A stretch of 64,000 nt of DNA from Phyto melanocephala. Its lineage: Eukaryota; Arthropoda; Insecta; Diptera; Rhinophoridae. The notes under the pieces were generated by a model. It worked only from the letters and a program-made list of their open reading frames with translations, did not search any database and was not told the origin of the DNA. Where the stretch lies: positions 17,108,201 through 17,172,200 of the forward strand of contig OW799235.1 in assembly GCA_941918925.1 (NCBI GenBank), given 5' to 3'. A program made the translations under genes and the position numbers. Below are positions 1 through 11,702 of this stretch, in pieces; within the stretch, counting starts at the first letter, position 1, and each line of letters starts with the position of its first letter.

Positions 1-1120
1 ACTATTTGACTTAATTTTTTTTCATTCCCTTATTTACTCCACTCTGGAACATAGGGCTTCTACAATCAAATTCCTACTAATTCTGTCATTACAAGTTTTT
101 TGAATTTCATCAAAGGATTTGTCTACTTTCTTAAGTTCATTTAAAATTGTTCTCTGCCATATTTTTTTTACGAACGTATCATCGTCATTCTTGCAAATAC
201 CCCTCTAAGGCGGCTCTCGTAACGCTGCCAATAGATCAACGAAAAGTACGTCCTATCCATCTCTATTTTCTTCTTGTTATTTGACGAGCAATTGTGGTTC
301 TTCCTTTGCTAGCTTTCAGAGCCTTGTGTGTGTGATTTTATTTCACCAAAATATTCTTTAAATTATTCCCTGACTCTTGCTTATAAATACTTGGAGTCTT
401 TGTACTATGGTATTTGTCATCCGCCAACAATCGCTTTTATACAGAAGTGTAGACTTTACTCAAACATTGAATATGCCGATCGTCGTATTTTATGATATTT
501 TTGGGGACCGCCATGTTTTGTTTAGGCGACAAAATTCTGCCTCGCCATTTTAAGTCTGTTAGATATATCCTCCTCAATGCTCACCTTGTTTATTACACAC
601 ATCGTCCGCCACACCACCATTAATTGAAATCATGCGTCCCAGATAACAAAAGTGTTCTACAAAATTAATCAGCTGGTGTTGTATTTTGATTTCGTTATCT
701 GTAACGTTATAAACTCGCCATAAACTCGTCAATGTTATAAACATTGAGTTTTTTCAATGTTTATTCCTAAACCAACTGCCCTTGCCGCTATATTTGATCG
801 TCCACTTTGCTTTGTATTTCGTTGAATTTGAGCGATATGAGGCAGATATCGTCCATAGCTTTGACGAGGTTTATTAATTTTGATAGTATGCCCTTGTTTG
901 TGCCATGTTTCGCCACGTCTTATAGAATTGAAAGCTTTTCTAAAGTCGACAAAGACAAAGTAAAGTGGTGTGTACACTCGTGTGCGCTACTATGCAGACT
1001 GACCTATAATGATACGCAGAGTATTTGTCTGATCTTAATAACTCTGATGTGGCCGAAATCCTGCCCATTTGTCTCGCGGAGTCTGCTCAACGCGATCTAG
1101 TCTATTTGTTATTAAAATAG
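1..1120 (-). pseudogene. RTE-like (CFDP2-like) non-LTR retrotransposon reverse transcriptase, degenerate 3' part
   Basis: The minus strand carries the second half of a reverse transcriptase, the enzyme that copies LINE RNA at its insertion site. In order are a piece matching the fingers/palm entry (VFVDFRKAFNS, about 926-953; the usual motif is DFxKAFDS), then HIAQIQRNTKQ and VGLGINIEKT (about 740-815; the usual form is VGLxINxxKTK). After frame changes come a NRLKMARQNF segment (about 540-590) and a KKIEMDRTY...REQF region near 130-260 that corresponds to the KRKWRWIGH...WRRT tail of this family. Stops and frameshifts occur throughout and the YADD box is lost, so it is inactive. It runs off the left edge toward its 3' end. 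Relatedness to RTE/CFDP2-like elements is judged by motif order only. Confidence 0.72.
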
Positions 1121-1494
1121 TAATTATTTTATGAATAGTTCGAAGCCCCCCTCTATATATCGCAGTTGGTCAAATCATTTTACTTAGGAAGCTTAATGAT
1201 GGCGCATTTTGTTCATGTTTCAGGAAGCTGTACATTTGCTTAAGCATCACGAATGTATGGATGTAAAATGTCTGCTAATTCTTTTCTATGAATATAACCT
1301 TCAAGTAGAGAGACAGAGAAGAGACAAAAATTACATTTATTTTCTTATAGTTCATCATACCAAACTTGCGTAATTTTTAAAGTCATAAAACTTCTTTAAA
1401 AATAAAATAACAAATTTTTTTAGAATTACTAAAATTATTGATTAATCAGCTCACAATTTTCATGGTATATTATATTGAAAATTATTTCTGGTAT

Positions 1495-1725
1495 ATAGCT
1501 TTCGCAACTGCTTCTTACGAACGCCATTTCATCGCTCCTTTTTTTTGCACTACTTCCCCGCACATTCTGCCTCTCTCCTAAAATATTTTCTTTTTGCTTA
1601 AATACCCATTAAGACAGAAATATAATTCACGGCTGAAGATGATTTGACGACAGAAATCTGGTTCGACTTCCAGTAGCTTCTCAGCCCATCTACCGAACAC
1701 ATCTCGCAATTAATGATTCAATGGT
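1495..1725 (-). pseudogene. mariner-superfamily transposase fragment (first catalytic motif region)
   Basis: A short minus-strand reading frame gives FGRWAEKLLEVEPDFCRQ, then IIFSRELYFCLNGYLSKKK. It aligns with the block around the first catalytic aspartate of DDE transposases (usual form ...IIFSDEAHFxLNGYVNKQN), seen in better state at 19.9, 37.7 and 60.9 kb in this window. The catalytic SDEAH is changed to SREL and a stop follows. No terminal repeats were found, so this is an isolated scrap. Confidence 0.6.
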
Positions 1726-4499
1726 TCTTCACTTAAAATTTTTTTAGTAGTAGATGAGCAGAGACCAAGTAAAAGTGTCCGATCTCCTAACCCGAATTCT
1801 CGGTCATACTTGAGTATGCAGTGGAAGTGGCTTATTCTTTATGCGTGCGGTACGTGCTCAATTTAAAGACAAAGTGCTCTCTTAGTTTGGTTAACAAACG
1901 CAAATTTTGTAAGCGAATTGACAACGTCGAACTAGTGTCTTTTTTTTGGTGATTTACAAAATTATACAAAAAAAGTCGAACATACTTCCTTAGTAAGAAA
2001 ACTTGATTCACCTTTTTCCCTATCGGTAGTTCTATACGGCTAAAACCTAATACACCGGCTCTTTTGCAAAATTTTAATCTAATGTCTTATACGTCTCTTT
2101 TCTTAGGACCAGAAACTTAAATTTTTGTTTAATACCAAGCAATATTTACATTTTTCTGAATTATTTCCTAAAGAGCAAATAAATAAGATACGTTGTGCTA
2201 GACTTAAGTAATTGATACTTAATAAAGGAAAGTAAAGAAAGTAACACCCAATCAAACTCTCGATCTGCACCGTTTAGACCTAAGACTTTTTTGCCTAACG
2301 TCAAAGATAAAGCAACACTGGCCGTAATGTAGAAGAGGGTACTATGTTACGTATGATTAATAACTTTATGTATGTAAATTTCATATAACTCATACGCCCC
2401 ATAAACAACAAATTGTATCATTTTAATTTCAATACAATAAATTAAAGCTTTTATAGATATATTAAGATACTTTTATTTTTGTTTCGGTTCCAAAAATTAA
2501 AATTATGTTGATCAAGTGTCTAACCTGACTGGTGCACCTGAAGTAATAAAAAGTACATTTAATTTATGAAATTTAAACAGAACTGTCACACACTTCGGTT
2601 AGAATAAATTTGATTTCGTACAATTTCTTCGTTAATTTTACATGTTTCTTTTTAAACACAAACACTTGCATATTTTAAAATTTTTTTTCGTATGTTTCGG
2701 TATGTGCACTGCGACAGCAAACACAATAATTAAAAACTATATGCATTTTGTTTTTGTATATATGCCTGCATATGCCACATATTTTTTTCATTCAATCATT
2801 AAATCATTTTTTAAAAAATTTTAGTCGTTTTTTAACAACTTAAAAGTAAAATGTTTTTATTCTTGATTTTATATTCTTTACAACTATTGAAGCCAACTGA
2901 AGCAACTGCAAATTGTTTATTGTAGATAAATATACAATAAAAAATTAAGTCTGACAGATGCAAGCAAGATGCAAGCAAGATGCAAGCACTATTTGTGAAT
3001 GGTAAAACAATCATCAGCTGATTAGATACGAATACCTTACTAATCTCCCTAGAAACAGGAGTTTTTTATATTAAAGACAAACAAAAAATTATTACTGTAA
3101 CCGGTTGTATATGTAATAACCGAAAACCGGTTTTTTTCTAACTTAAATTTATTGAATTAATTGAAAACTTGTTTAGTTGAATTTATTTCAAAAATCAAAC
3201 TGTTCTATTATAGCCTCAAAACCCCAGAATTTATAACATCGTGAAAAATATTCTCTGCTGCTGCAATCGTAATCCAATATGTATGAGGATGAAAAAAAAT
3301 TACTGAGTTCTAACATCACTAAGAAAAATGCATCAAATAGTAGGTATGAATATTGAATTTTTATTTCAATGTTGTTTCAATTTTTTATTATTTTTTTTTC
3401 TGGCCGCACCACATCTCCTCCAAAAATAGAAAAAATTAAAAAATGATAAAACGAATATGAATTTGTGGCATTAGAGTGAAAGATTTATATTCTTTTTGCA
3501 CGAATGTATCTTGTGGCCATGATGCCCGTAGTGCTGATATTGTTAAGCTGTAGATTTAAATCTCCATGCAAAAGTGTATGTAAGTATGTCTCTTTGGTTT
3601 TTTAGATAACAATCAAATCATTGTGTTGTGTGCACTTGTAGCTCTTTCCAGTTGCCAGTTGTAATTGAGCGTTTTAGTGGGTTTCTGGATTTGGGTCAGC
3701 TACACTTTTGAGTTTATTTCAAATGCAATTTCGCGGTAGAAAAGTTGTCGTTTTTTTGAGGAAAACTAAAATAAGATTGCTCACTTTTGTGCTCTCCTTA
3801 AAACAGTTTAATGCAGTAAAGGATTTGTAAACAAATTAAATTTTGAAAAAAATAACAATCTAAAGATTACGATTTTTAAGTGAAATGATTACTTAAACGT
3901 TGGTCTTCATTTCAAATATACTTCAAACAGAATATTTTGTAATAAAGTTTTGCATTTATATTTTTATTCTGCTGACCCACTTTAAAGCACCAGTGTATGA
4001 TATGCAAACTGATATGTAAATTCTCTACAAAATTTTGTCACTATTTTTGAAGTGTTTTTCTTTTTTTTTTTTTGCGTCAAAATGAATATTTATAAAATAC
4101 TAAAATGAAAACAGTTGTAACAGATAAATATTAAAACACAAGATTAAAGTGTAACATTTTTTAACAAAATATACAAAAGTGTGTTCGCTTGTATTTGAAT
4201 CGGTAATGACAATAATAAATATTTATATGCAGTTCGTTTGAATAAATCATATGTCATCTATAGTTATATAAGATGAATCACTTGAAATGCTTGATCTAAC
4301 TAAGAAAACATAACAAAGTATTGAAAGGTTATATGGAAATAACACACATGTTTATATATAAATATATATTAAAATACATATGCACAAAGTAAACGTTTTT
4401 CAACAATTTTCATGTGATAAAAATACAAATAATATTTGCTTTACAATATGAGATTTGGATTTTTACTGGAGCTTAAATCATCATCAGATTTCACGATTC
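1726..4499. other. AT-rich stretch without recognisable gene
   Basis: No coding signal or clear element was seen. Small items are three tandem copies of an 11-bp unit (AGATGCAAGCA) at 2956-2988, and two AACCGGTT-like motifs at 3099-3106 and 3125-3132 like those in the TIR element at 13.6-14.6 kb. They suggest a remnant end of that family. Confidence 0.5.
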
Positions 4500-4539
4500 A
4501 ATAAAATAAACTTAACTATAATTTTGCAAAAATAAAAAA

Positions 4540-6080
4540 TTAAAGATTCTGTCACATACATGTGACATCACATTTTCCATTTGCTAAACTGAATTTTACT
4601 AATAGAAATGTAACAACATAAGAATAATCTATTTATTAAAATGTATTTTATTTGACAATAATGTTGCAATTATTACTTTTAAAGATCTGGTACATTAAAT
4701 GGAATTTTTCTTATATGTCACATACCGTATGTGACATTAGAATTTTCTATTTATTAACATGTGTATATCTATAATATTGAAAAAAGTTTAAGAAGATAAT
4801 TTGTATTTTTTAAGCTCTGGTGTAATGTGTTTTTTTGTGTGTGTCACATTTATGTGACAAAATAGTTTTTACTTACATGTTTCTGAAAACCACTGCTTAA
4901 AAATATGGAAGTCTTAACAAGTTATATTTTCATGCTTTTAAGAATATATCACAATAAATAGTACTTTTTTTATATGTCACATACATGTGACATCAGAATT
5001 TTCTACTTATTAACAAATATTTAACTATAATATTGCAAAAGCTTTAAGAAGATATTTTGTATTTGTATTTTCTCAGCTGTGGTATAATGTACTATGTTTT
5101 GTATGTGTCACATATACTTATGTGACATAATATTTTTTATTCGCGTGTTTCTAAAAAAAACTCTGCTTGAAATACATGGAAGTCTTAAGAACTAATATTT
5201 TCGTACTTTTAAGGATCTAGTAAAATAATTAGTAATTTTCTATTTATTAACATGTATTTAATAATAATATTGCAAAAACTTTCAGAAGATAATTTGTATT
5301 TTTCATGCTCTCGTATAATGTGCTAGTTTTTGAATATGTCACATAGGTATATGTGAAAAAATTTTCATACTTTTAAGGTTATAGTAAACTGAATAGTACT
5401 TTTCTTATATGTCACATAAATGTGACATTAGAATTTTCTATTTATTAACATGTATTCCACTATAATATTACAATAATAGTACTACAGTAAAATGTTTCTT
5501 ATACGACACACACATGTGACATTAGAATTTTTTACATTTTAACAAATATTTAACTACAATATTGCAAAAACTTTAAGAAGATAATTTGTATTTGTATATT
5601 TTAAACTCTACTATAAAGTGCTACTTTTTGAATATGTCACATATATGTGACAAAATATTTTTTATTCGCGTGTTTCTAAAAAAAACTCTGTTTAAAAAAT
5701 ATGGAAGTATTAAGAACCAATATTTTCGTTCTCTTTAGGATCTGATACAATAAATAAAATCTTTCTTGTATGTCACATATATGTGACATAACAATATTTT
5801 ATTTATTCACATGAATTTAACTATATTATTTCAAAAGCTTTTAGAAGCTATTCTTGTATTTTTATGCCTCTGGTGCAATGTTCTCTTTTTGTATATTTAT
5901 GTGTCACATATATGTGACAAAGTATTTTTTACTTGCATGTTTACTAAATAAATAAAAAAGTCTGTTGGAAAATATGGTTTTGTTTTTGGGAGTTTTAGGA
6001 AGTAATATTTTACTAGTCAGGATCTGGTACAATTAATACCACTTTTCTTAAAAGTCACATATATGTGACATTAAAATATT
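4540..6080. repeat. tandem satellite: ~130-bp monomers, each with a TGTCACAT...ATGTGACA palindrome
   Basis: Twelve palindromes of the form TGTCACA-(N)-TGTGACA start at 4550, 4716, 4842, 4975, 5106, 5337, 5410, 5504 (worn), 5635, 5771, 5902 and 6053. The commonest spacing is about 131 bp, and one site near 5232 is lost. Two monomer types alternate: one continues '..AGAATTTTCTATTTATTAAC', the other '..AAATATTTTTTACTTGCATG'. That gives a higher-order unit of about 260 bp. Both types end in a related '..AAG-TCTGGTA..TACTTTT..TAT' segment before the next palindrome, so they descend from one monomer. Spacers have diverged more than the palindromes. An alternative reading is tandem short TIR elements with TA junctions. 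Confidence 0.85.
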
Positions 6081-6110
6081 TTATTAGAAAATAAAAATAG
6101 AATTTTTATT

Positions 6111-8046
6111 TATTTGTTGAACTCTTCTGTTTAAACTTATATATTAATTTTATTCAGACTCAAGTTCATTTTTTAAATTCTTATTACAATAAATTTTCAA
6201 TTATGATTAATGAAAGAATAATCTGAAAAACTATGTTTCGCCGACACTAGCCGAACGAAATGCATTTTCGAAACTAGCTACGTTTTTAAAATTTATGATT
6301 TTAAACACTGATTGTTAAATAAAAATAAAAAAACAATCTTTTGATCTTTTTCTTTAAAGCAAATTTTTATTTATAATTTTTTTTTTTTTTTGTAACACAC
6401 AGAGCCTTATTTTAAATTTTCAAACAATTGAAAAAACCACAAAAGTGTTCAGTAAGCGACGCATCGGCATCCTTAGACATGTGATAAGCTACTAAAACTC
6501 TGCGCAATTATTTGATATTCTTATAAAATTAAAAAAGAAATAAAAGGCTGAAAGAGGGCCATGAATATAAAAAAAAAATTAAGAAATACAAAATCTACAA
6601 ATTTAAAAGTGAAAAACACTATCTTTCCAAAAAGTTTCTATGTATTTAGCACAAAAAGCTCACAAGCTTTTAACACCACAATTATGTTGAATTTATTCAT
6701 GTAATCTTCTAAAACAATATGCATACAAACATATGAAAACATGTTCAAACATTTTCTAAAAAACACACACCCACATATACACACATGTGTATGTAACTAC
6801 GTATTTATATTCAACAAATCCACATTCAGCACTTAAATCTAAGGGCCACAGCTGTTTCTCTAGTTAAATCTATATTTACCAAATACCATCATAAAAATAT
6901 TTGAAAAAAAAAACAATTTCAAAATTTGCACAAATAGCACACAAGTATGTTGTTTAGTTTAAATCATATTTGAACTAAAAAGCAAATACATTTGTTGAGA
7001 AAACCAAGAATTTATTTTCTTACTTTTTTCCTAACATGTGGCCTTTACAAAAACACACTTATTTACTAACACACAAACGTTTCGGTATGTTTTAGAATCT
7101 GCAGCGAAACTAAAAGTTTCTACACCTACTTTGTATTTTACTTTTTTTTTTTTCAAAGTTTTCAGTTTCAACTTTTCGTTTTTAGAAAAAAATTTTAAGT
7201 TCGATTTGCAAAAGATTTGCTTGTCTCACACCCAGAAAGTATGCAACACATAATATGCACATATAAACACAGTTATGCAAACAAACAATCACACATAAAT
7301 ACAAACTAAAATTGTTCTCATCATTACCATCATCAGCACTCTTTTTGACAAGTGCAGAACTTTTTCCTTTAATCATACTCAGAGTCTTTTTTTTACGATC
7401 AAAAACCAACACACAACTAACTGCAACAGCTGACACTGACATTAGCAGCACACATTTAAAAGCTACAGATTTTTTCCATCCCATAGTCATTTTTATGTAT
7501 TTTTCTATTTGCGAAATTTTTTTCTGCTCTCTCAGTTGGCAATATGGCAATAAAAGTTTGTTGATTGTGTCACTATTTTAGTTGTTGCAGAAATGAAAAG
7601 TTTTCAGAAACAAAAATATGTTCAAATTATCACGTTTTGCATTGGAGAGCAGATAAAAAAAATAAATAAAAGCAAAATTCTGTGATTTTAAAATGTTGGT
7701 AAGATTTTCAGATGCTTTTTACTTGGAAATTGGTTTGCCATATGTTTGACTTAGATTTTAGTAGGAATGCCAAAAAATATTTTGAACGGATTCTAATGTC
7801 ATAAAAAATGACGGAAAGATACAGAGGGTTATTTACTAATTAAATTTTGTAGATAAATAGTTCAAAAGCTTAATAGTCTAAAAGCACTTTTTACTGTGAA
7901 AAGTTATTTAGTAGTTTCGCTTTAGACTTCCCTAAGTCTAGTTTCATTAAATTCTCTATTTGATTTCTTAAAATTACGTTTTAAGACAATCGAAGTGTTA
8001 AGAAGAACAATATTGAAATATATGAATATGAAAGTGACCAATGAAA
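6111..8046. other. AT-rich stretch; one weak minus-strand ORF
   Basis: No recognised element. A minus-strand ORF with a signal-anchor-like start (7182-7494) is listed separately. The rest is poly-A/T runs and CA-rich low-complexity sequence. Confidence 0.45.
7182..7494 (-). CDS. doubtful small ORF with a signal-anchor-like N-terminus
   Basis: Reading from an ATG with an A-rich context at about 7492-7494, the frame gives MTMGWKKSVAFKCVLLMSVS and continues hydrophobic to a basic DRKKK stop-transfer. A Lys/Ser-rich segment ending DDGNDENNF follows. This looks like a signal peptide or type II membrane anchor, and local GC is above the surroundings. The C-terminal half turns into low-complexity sequence, and a GTAATG donor-like site lies just after ADDG, so only the first ~60 codons could be an exon. 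No homologue is recognised. Chance is a real possibility. Confidence 0.15.
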
Positions 8047-8070
8047 TCTATATATATAAAAGTGAAACTC

Positions 8071-8102
<32 letters not shown>

Positions 8103-8540
8103 AACTACAGACTCCAAAACCGTAAAGCCGATCGGACTCAAACTTAGGCAAGTTGTTGTACACATTCTAAGGATTGTTTATGGGTGGTAAAAGGTGGGCG
8201 GGGCCACGCCCATAAAAATAAGTTCTAATTTTTATCTTATTGCACTAGATCGATTTTGCTAAAATTTTGCACACATATTGAGCTGTCGTGACTATACAGT
8301 TTCGTGATTAGAAAAGTGGGCAGTGCCACGCCCATAAAAGCTAAGTTATAATTTTAACTACTTTCACTAGATCGATTTTTGTGAAAATTTCTACATATAT
8401 TGAGCTGTCATAACTGTATAGTTTCGTGATTTGAAAAAAAGAATTATAATTTTTAGCTTCTTGGACTTGATATTCAATTAAAATTCAGAATGCATTTTTA
8501 TTTATTAATAGACGTAGCAACGCGTGCCGGGCTTGGTTAG
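8047..8540 (+). mobile_element. non-autonomous Helitron, copy 1
   Basis: It starts TCTATATATATAAAAGTG directly after an A and ends in GCGTAGCAACGCGTGCCGGG then TTGGTTAG before a T. This is the Helitron plan: 5' TC, a short GC-rich 3' hairpin and a CTRR-like end, inserted at A|T. A worn CTAG reads TTAG. Inside is a TG microsatellite (8077-8100), a conserved segment beginning ACTCCAAAACCGTAAAGCC, and repeated blocks of about 125 bp carrying GTGGGCGGGGCCACGCCC. It has no coding capacity. Confidence 0.78.
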
Positions 8541-9958
8541 TAATATACAAAAGAGAAATGCTCAATAAATCGGTATAAGGTCACAAATCTCTCATTTCTA
8601 TATAGATTGCAGCTATATCTTAAGACTAATAGTGCTCAGCTAAACTTGCGCAAAGAGAGTAAAGCCCATGGGTACATAGCGTGGTGGAAGGAAATTAAAC
8701 AGGTGCAACTATAGGCTGCTTTTGATCAAGACCCAGTGATATACTCTTTTATGTATTACTGGTACAATATTGATCACTACAGTGCAAACAAAACATGCCC
8801 AATGAACATTATGAGATCGGAGTGACATCAAATTGTCACTTAGGCTATATGGTGGCATCCCCTTCTACAGGAAACTATTTTTCTGCTAAAGCCTGCCTTT
8901 TAAGTCATCTGCATGTTGTCAGGGTGATTATTAAAAGATTTCACAATTTTTTTCAAACTTTCATTTCGTTTGGCTTTTTTGAATCAGATAAATATTAATA
9001 CCAGGAAAATCTATTATACTAATTTTTCTTGCATTTGTTTCAAAGCATATTAGACAAGATTTCTTAAATATAAGCGATTTTCTTTTAAAATTTTACATTT
9101 TAACATTTTTGCATGTCTAGTCAATTTTTAGTTAAGGATCGAAGAGGATGTCTACAAACATAAGGGAGAGAGTTTAAAATTTAAAATTTTCAGTCCTACA
9201 AACTTAAGATGAAATATAGTTTGCACCTCTTTTTGGATTATTGACAAAACAACTTAAGTCGAGAAAAATTATGACATAAAGTGTGGTTAAACTTTCAGGG
9301 CCGATGTTGAATGGGACCAAATCTAAACGGCAATTTTTTTTTCAACATTTCATTTGACATTTCTCAATTTCAGACTAACTCAATTTGAACCATGGAAAGA
9401 TACAAAATCGAGAATCTCTATACCAGCAGCAAAATAAACTTCAACGTTCAGATAAAATTTCGATCGTAATCGACTTCCACAGTTTGACTCCAGGTCGAGT
9501 TTATAAATTTTAAATTTTACTTAGGGAATTAAAACTTAGTAGAAGTCTCTTTTCTTGTTTGTTCTTATACATTAACTTCATAGGAAATTGATTTGAAAAT
9601 TTAAAACATGTCTAACATGTCCAACATGTCCAACATCGTATAACATATTTAAAACAAAACGAATTATTTAGAAATAATTCTGTTTTTTCGTTCCTCTCCT
9701 TTTCCTCTGAAATATCCTGGCAATATAAAAACGTATAGAAAAACGCAAGAAACAAAAATTATTCTAGAAAAAAAATTCCTTAAATTGAAATGTAATCTTG
9801 GCAAACAAGTGGCTGCCAAACTGTAATAAAATGTCTGTAAAATTATGGAAGAAAATAGACGGAATTGCGTAAAAACATCAAATAACTGAAGCAGCAAATA
9901 AAAATTAAACAGATGCACGAAAAAATAAATAACTTTAAACTTATAGATGTTTTTGTAA
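8541..9958. other. AT-rich stretch without recognisable gene
   Basis: Nothing coding or repetitive was recognised apart from three short 'TCCAACATG'-type repeats near 9606-9637. Confidence 0.45.
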
Positions 9959-10529
9959 AGGGTGTTCCTGTAAGCGCCATATAATACACTCAGTTTTTAA
10001 CACTTATGAAAAGTATATTTAGTCTAGCAAATCATCATGGACAGATTAACGCGTACACAGTGCTACCAAATTATCCAAATTTACTTTGAAAATAAGTCAT
10101 CAATTCAACTTTGTTTTGTTTCAAAATCAGGTTCAGAAATAAGGATAATCCATACCAATATACAATTGAGCATACAGAAGTCAAAACATCTAGGAAAATA
10201 TTTTGTTTTGTGCGCTATATTCAATTTATTAAAATTTAGCGATAGCTTAATGCTAAGAAATGGACCTGTTATTTAACCTCCAGGTCAGTGCAATTTATTG
10301 CCTGTTAATTATTTTCTGTGGAGTCACAGAAAGTCACTGATTTGTGTTGTTAAACCAGCAATAATTGAAGCCTCGGAGGCCAACAATGTTTATGCTATTT
10401 GTAACATACATCTGGAAGTGTTAGAAAAAGTGCCCTGAAACTGACAGTTAGGTTTTTCATATGCCTGAAATCATTTTCAAATATTAGTTTTTCAAATAAG
10501 AAATTTTACGTGAGCTAAGAAAACACCCT
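9959..10529 (+). mobile_element. internally deleted mariner-superfamily element
   Basis: The ends form short inverted repeats, AGGGTGTT at the left (9959) and AACACCCT at the right (10529). Between them the transposase N-terminus (MDRLTRTQCYQIIQIYFENK, from 10037) is followed within about 200 bp by the transposase C-terminus (near 10319-10435, residues SHRKSLICVVKPAIIEASEA and LEVLEKVP). The central part with the DDE residues is missing. It can only have moved using an enzyme supplied by another copy. Confidence 0.7.
10037..10500 (+). pseudogene. mariner transposase, N- and C-terminal parts joined
   Basis: The first ~30 residues match the helix-turn-helix start of mariner-type transposases (MDRLTRxQxxQIIxIYFENxSS). 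The frame then drifts. From about 10319 another frame gives the C-terminal arm: a CVVKPAIIEA(S)EAN segment (family pattern VYVDKPATIxALExNI), then LEVLEKV and MPEIIFKY, the usual end of these proteins. About 200 residues, including the QDGA and SDEAHF blocks, are absent. Stops interrupt it, so it is a non-functional relic. Confidence 0.68.
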
Positions 10530-10898
10530 ATACAACTTAACAATTCAAGCTTACAAATGTATATTTGGGTGCATTTAGAGATGAAAACGTGAAATGAAAA
10601 CTATCTTTAACATGTTAAAGTGTTACCAGGAGCTCATTTCGCGTTTCATTAAATCAAGCTAAACTAAATTTGAATTAAAACTAAATTTTTTATTACAAAA
10701 TTTCTTTCAATTCGATTGTGTTTTATTTTATGCGTATTTGAGAGCGTTTATATTAACGCTCCCTGCCTTTTTTTTGTTTTTGCAAAAAGAATCACAACTG
10801 TGTATTCAAAGTTAAAAACATAGTCATCTACGTCTGTCTAACAACACTTGTCTGTTATTATTGCAATGAAGACAGTAGTTCTAAGTATTAGTTTATAT
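10530..10898. other. spacer without recognisable feature
   Basis: Sequence between the deleted mariner and the dispersed repeat. No ORF, TIR or repeat was recognised. Confidence 0.4.
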
Positions 10899-11702
10899 TT
10901 AACAAGTAAAAGCGCTATATATTTGGCCGTGCCGAATCTTATATACCCTTCACAACGTGTAGTCATGCAATAACAGTAGTTTGTATCACCATTCCATATG
11001 ATATACGTACATACCTATACATATAAAATACATACATATATAAAAACATCCCATTGTAAAATTATAAATTTACGTATGTATGTTAAAAAAAAATATTAAA
11101 AAAAAATTTTAAAAAAATATTTTACAAAAAAATTAAAAAAAAATTTTTTTTTTTAAATAATTAAAATATATAATAAATATAAAACAAATATTTACAAAAA
11201 TATTTAAAAAAAAATTTAAAAAAAAATAAAAAAAAAATTTAAAAAAAAAAATATAAAAAAATATAAAAAAAAAAATTTTTTTGCCTCAGCTGGGATTCGA
11301 TGCCACGTTTTCTCTAACCAGTATACACGTTTGTATGTATGTATGTATGTTGTTGTTGTAATGTTGTTTTTGTGAAAAAAAAATCGAGGTGGTCGTGGGT
11401 TTTTGCTCATATCTCAGTTGTTTATGTACCGATGTTTCTGATTTTCAATACCGATCTACTCCCGAATATTTCTGATATTTTAATACCTCACCCGAGTCCA
11501 AGCGATGTCGGGGGGCTTCAAAAAGTTGATTTCAACATACACACGGACAGACGGACAGACTGACAGGGCTTAATCGATTCCCCTATTCATAAGCTTTCAG
11601 AAAATATATACTTTATTGAGTCGGAAATCAAAATTGTAGAAATTTCACACGGAATGACAAACCTATATATACCCTTTTTCACTGTGTGAAGGGTATAAAA
11701 AG
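10899..11702 (+). repeat. dispersed fly repeat (family A), near-complete copy
   Basis: The head reads AACAAGTAAAAGCGCTATAT, then a GGCCGTGCCGAATCTTATAT palindromic stretch and ACCCTTCACAACG. The tail reads CACACGGAATGACAAACC and ends in GAAGGGTATAAAA. The body has a poly-A/T tract (11087-11283), a tRNA-like segment (11284-11335), TATG repeats, and the conserved run 'CGATCTACTCCCGAATATTT'. The same head, body and tail recur at 22.5, 26.4, 46.2, 47.0, 47.7 and 51.8 kb. It has no protein-coding capacity and the mobilising machinery is unknown. Confidence 0.75.
11284..11335 (-). repeat. tRNA-like (SINE-type) segment inside dispersed repeat
   Basis: On the minus strand this reads GTGTATACTGGTTAGAGAAA followed by a GGCATCGAATCCCAGCTGAG segment and a long A-rich tract. 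The first part resembles a Pol III A box (TGGxxxAGxGG region) and the second a B box (GGTTCGANTCC). The copy at 51.96-52.01 kb has GGTTCGAATTCC at the corresponding place. No cloverleaf is complete, so it is not a working tRNA gene. Confidence 0.45.

Noticed and set aside
4540..6080. CRISPR-like regular repeat/spacer pattern
   Set aside because: Units are ~130 bp, spacers are homologous to each other, and the genome is eukaryotic. It is a satellite, not CRISPR.
11284..11335. A tRNA gene
   Set aside because: Only A- and B-box-like pieces are present. Acceptor, anticodon and T stems do not form, and it is embedded in a repeat.
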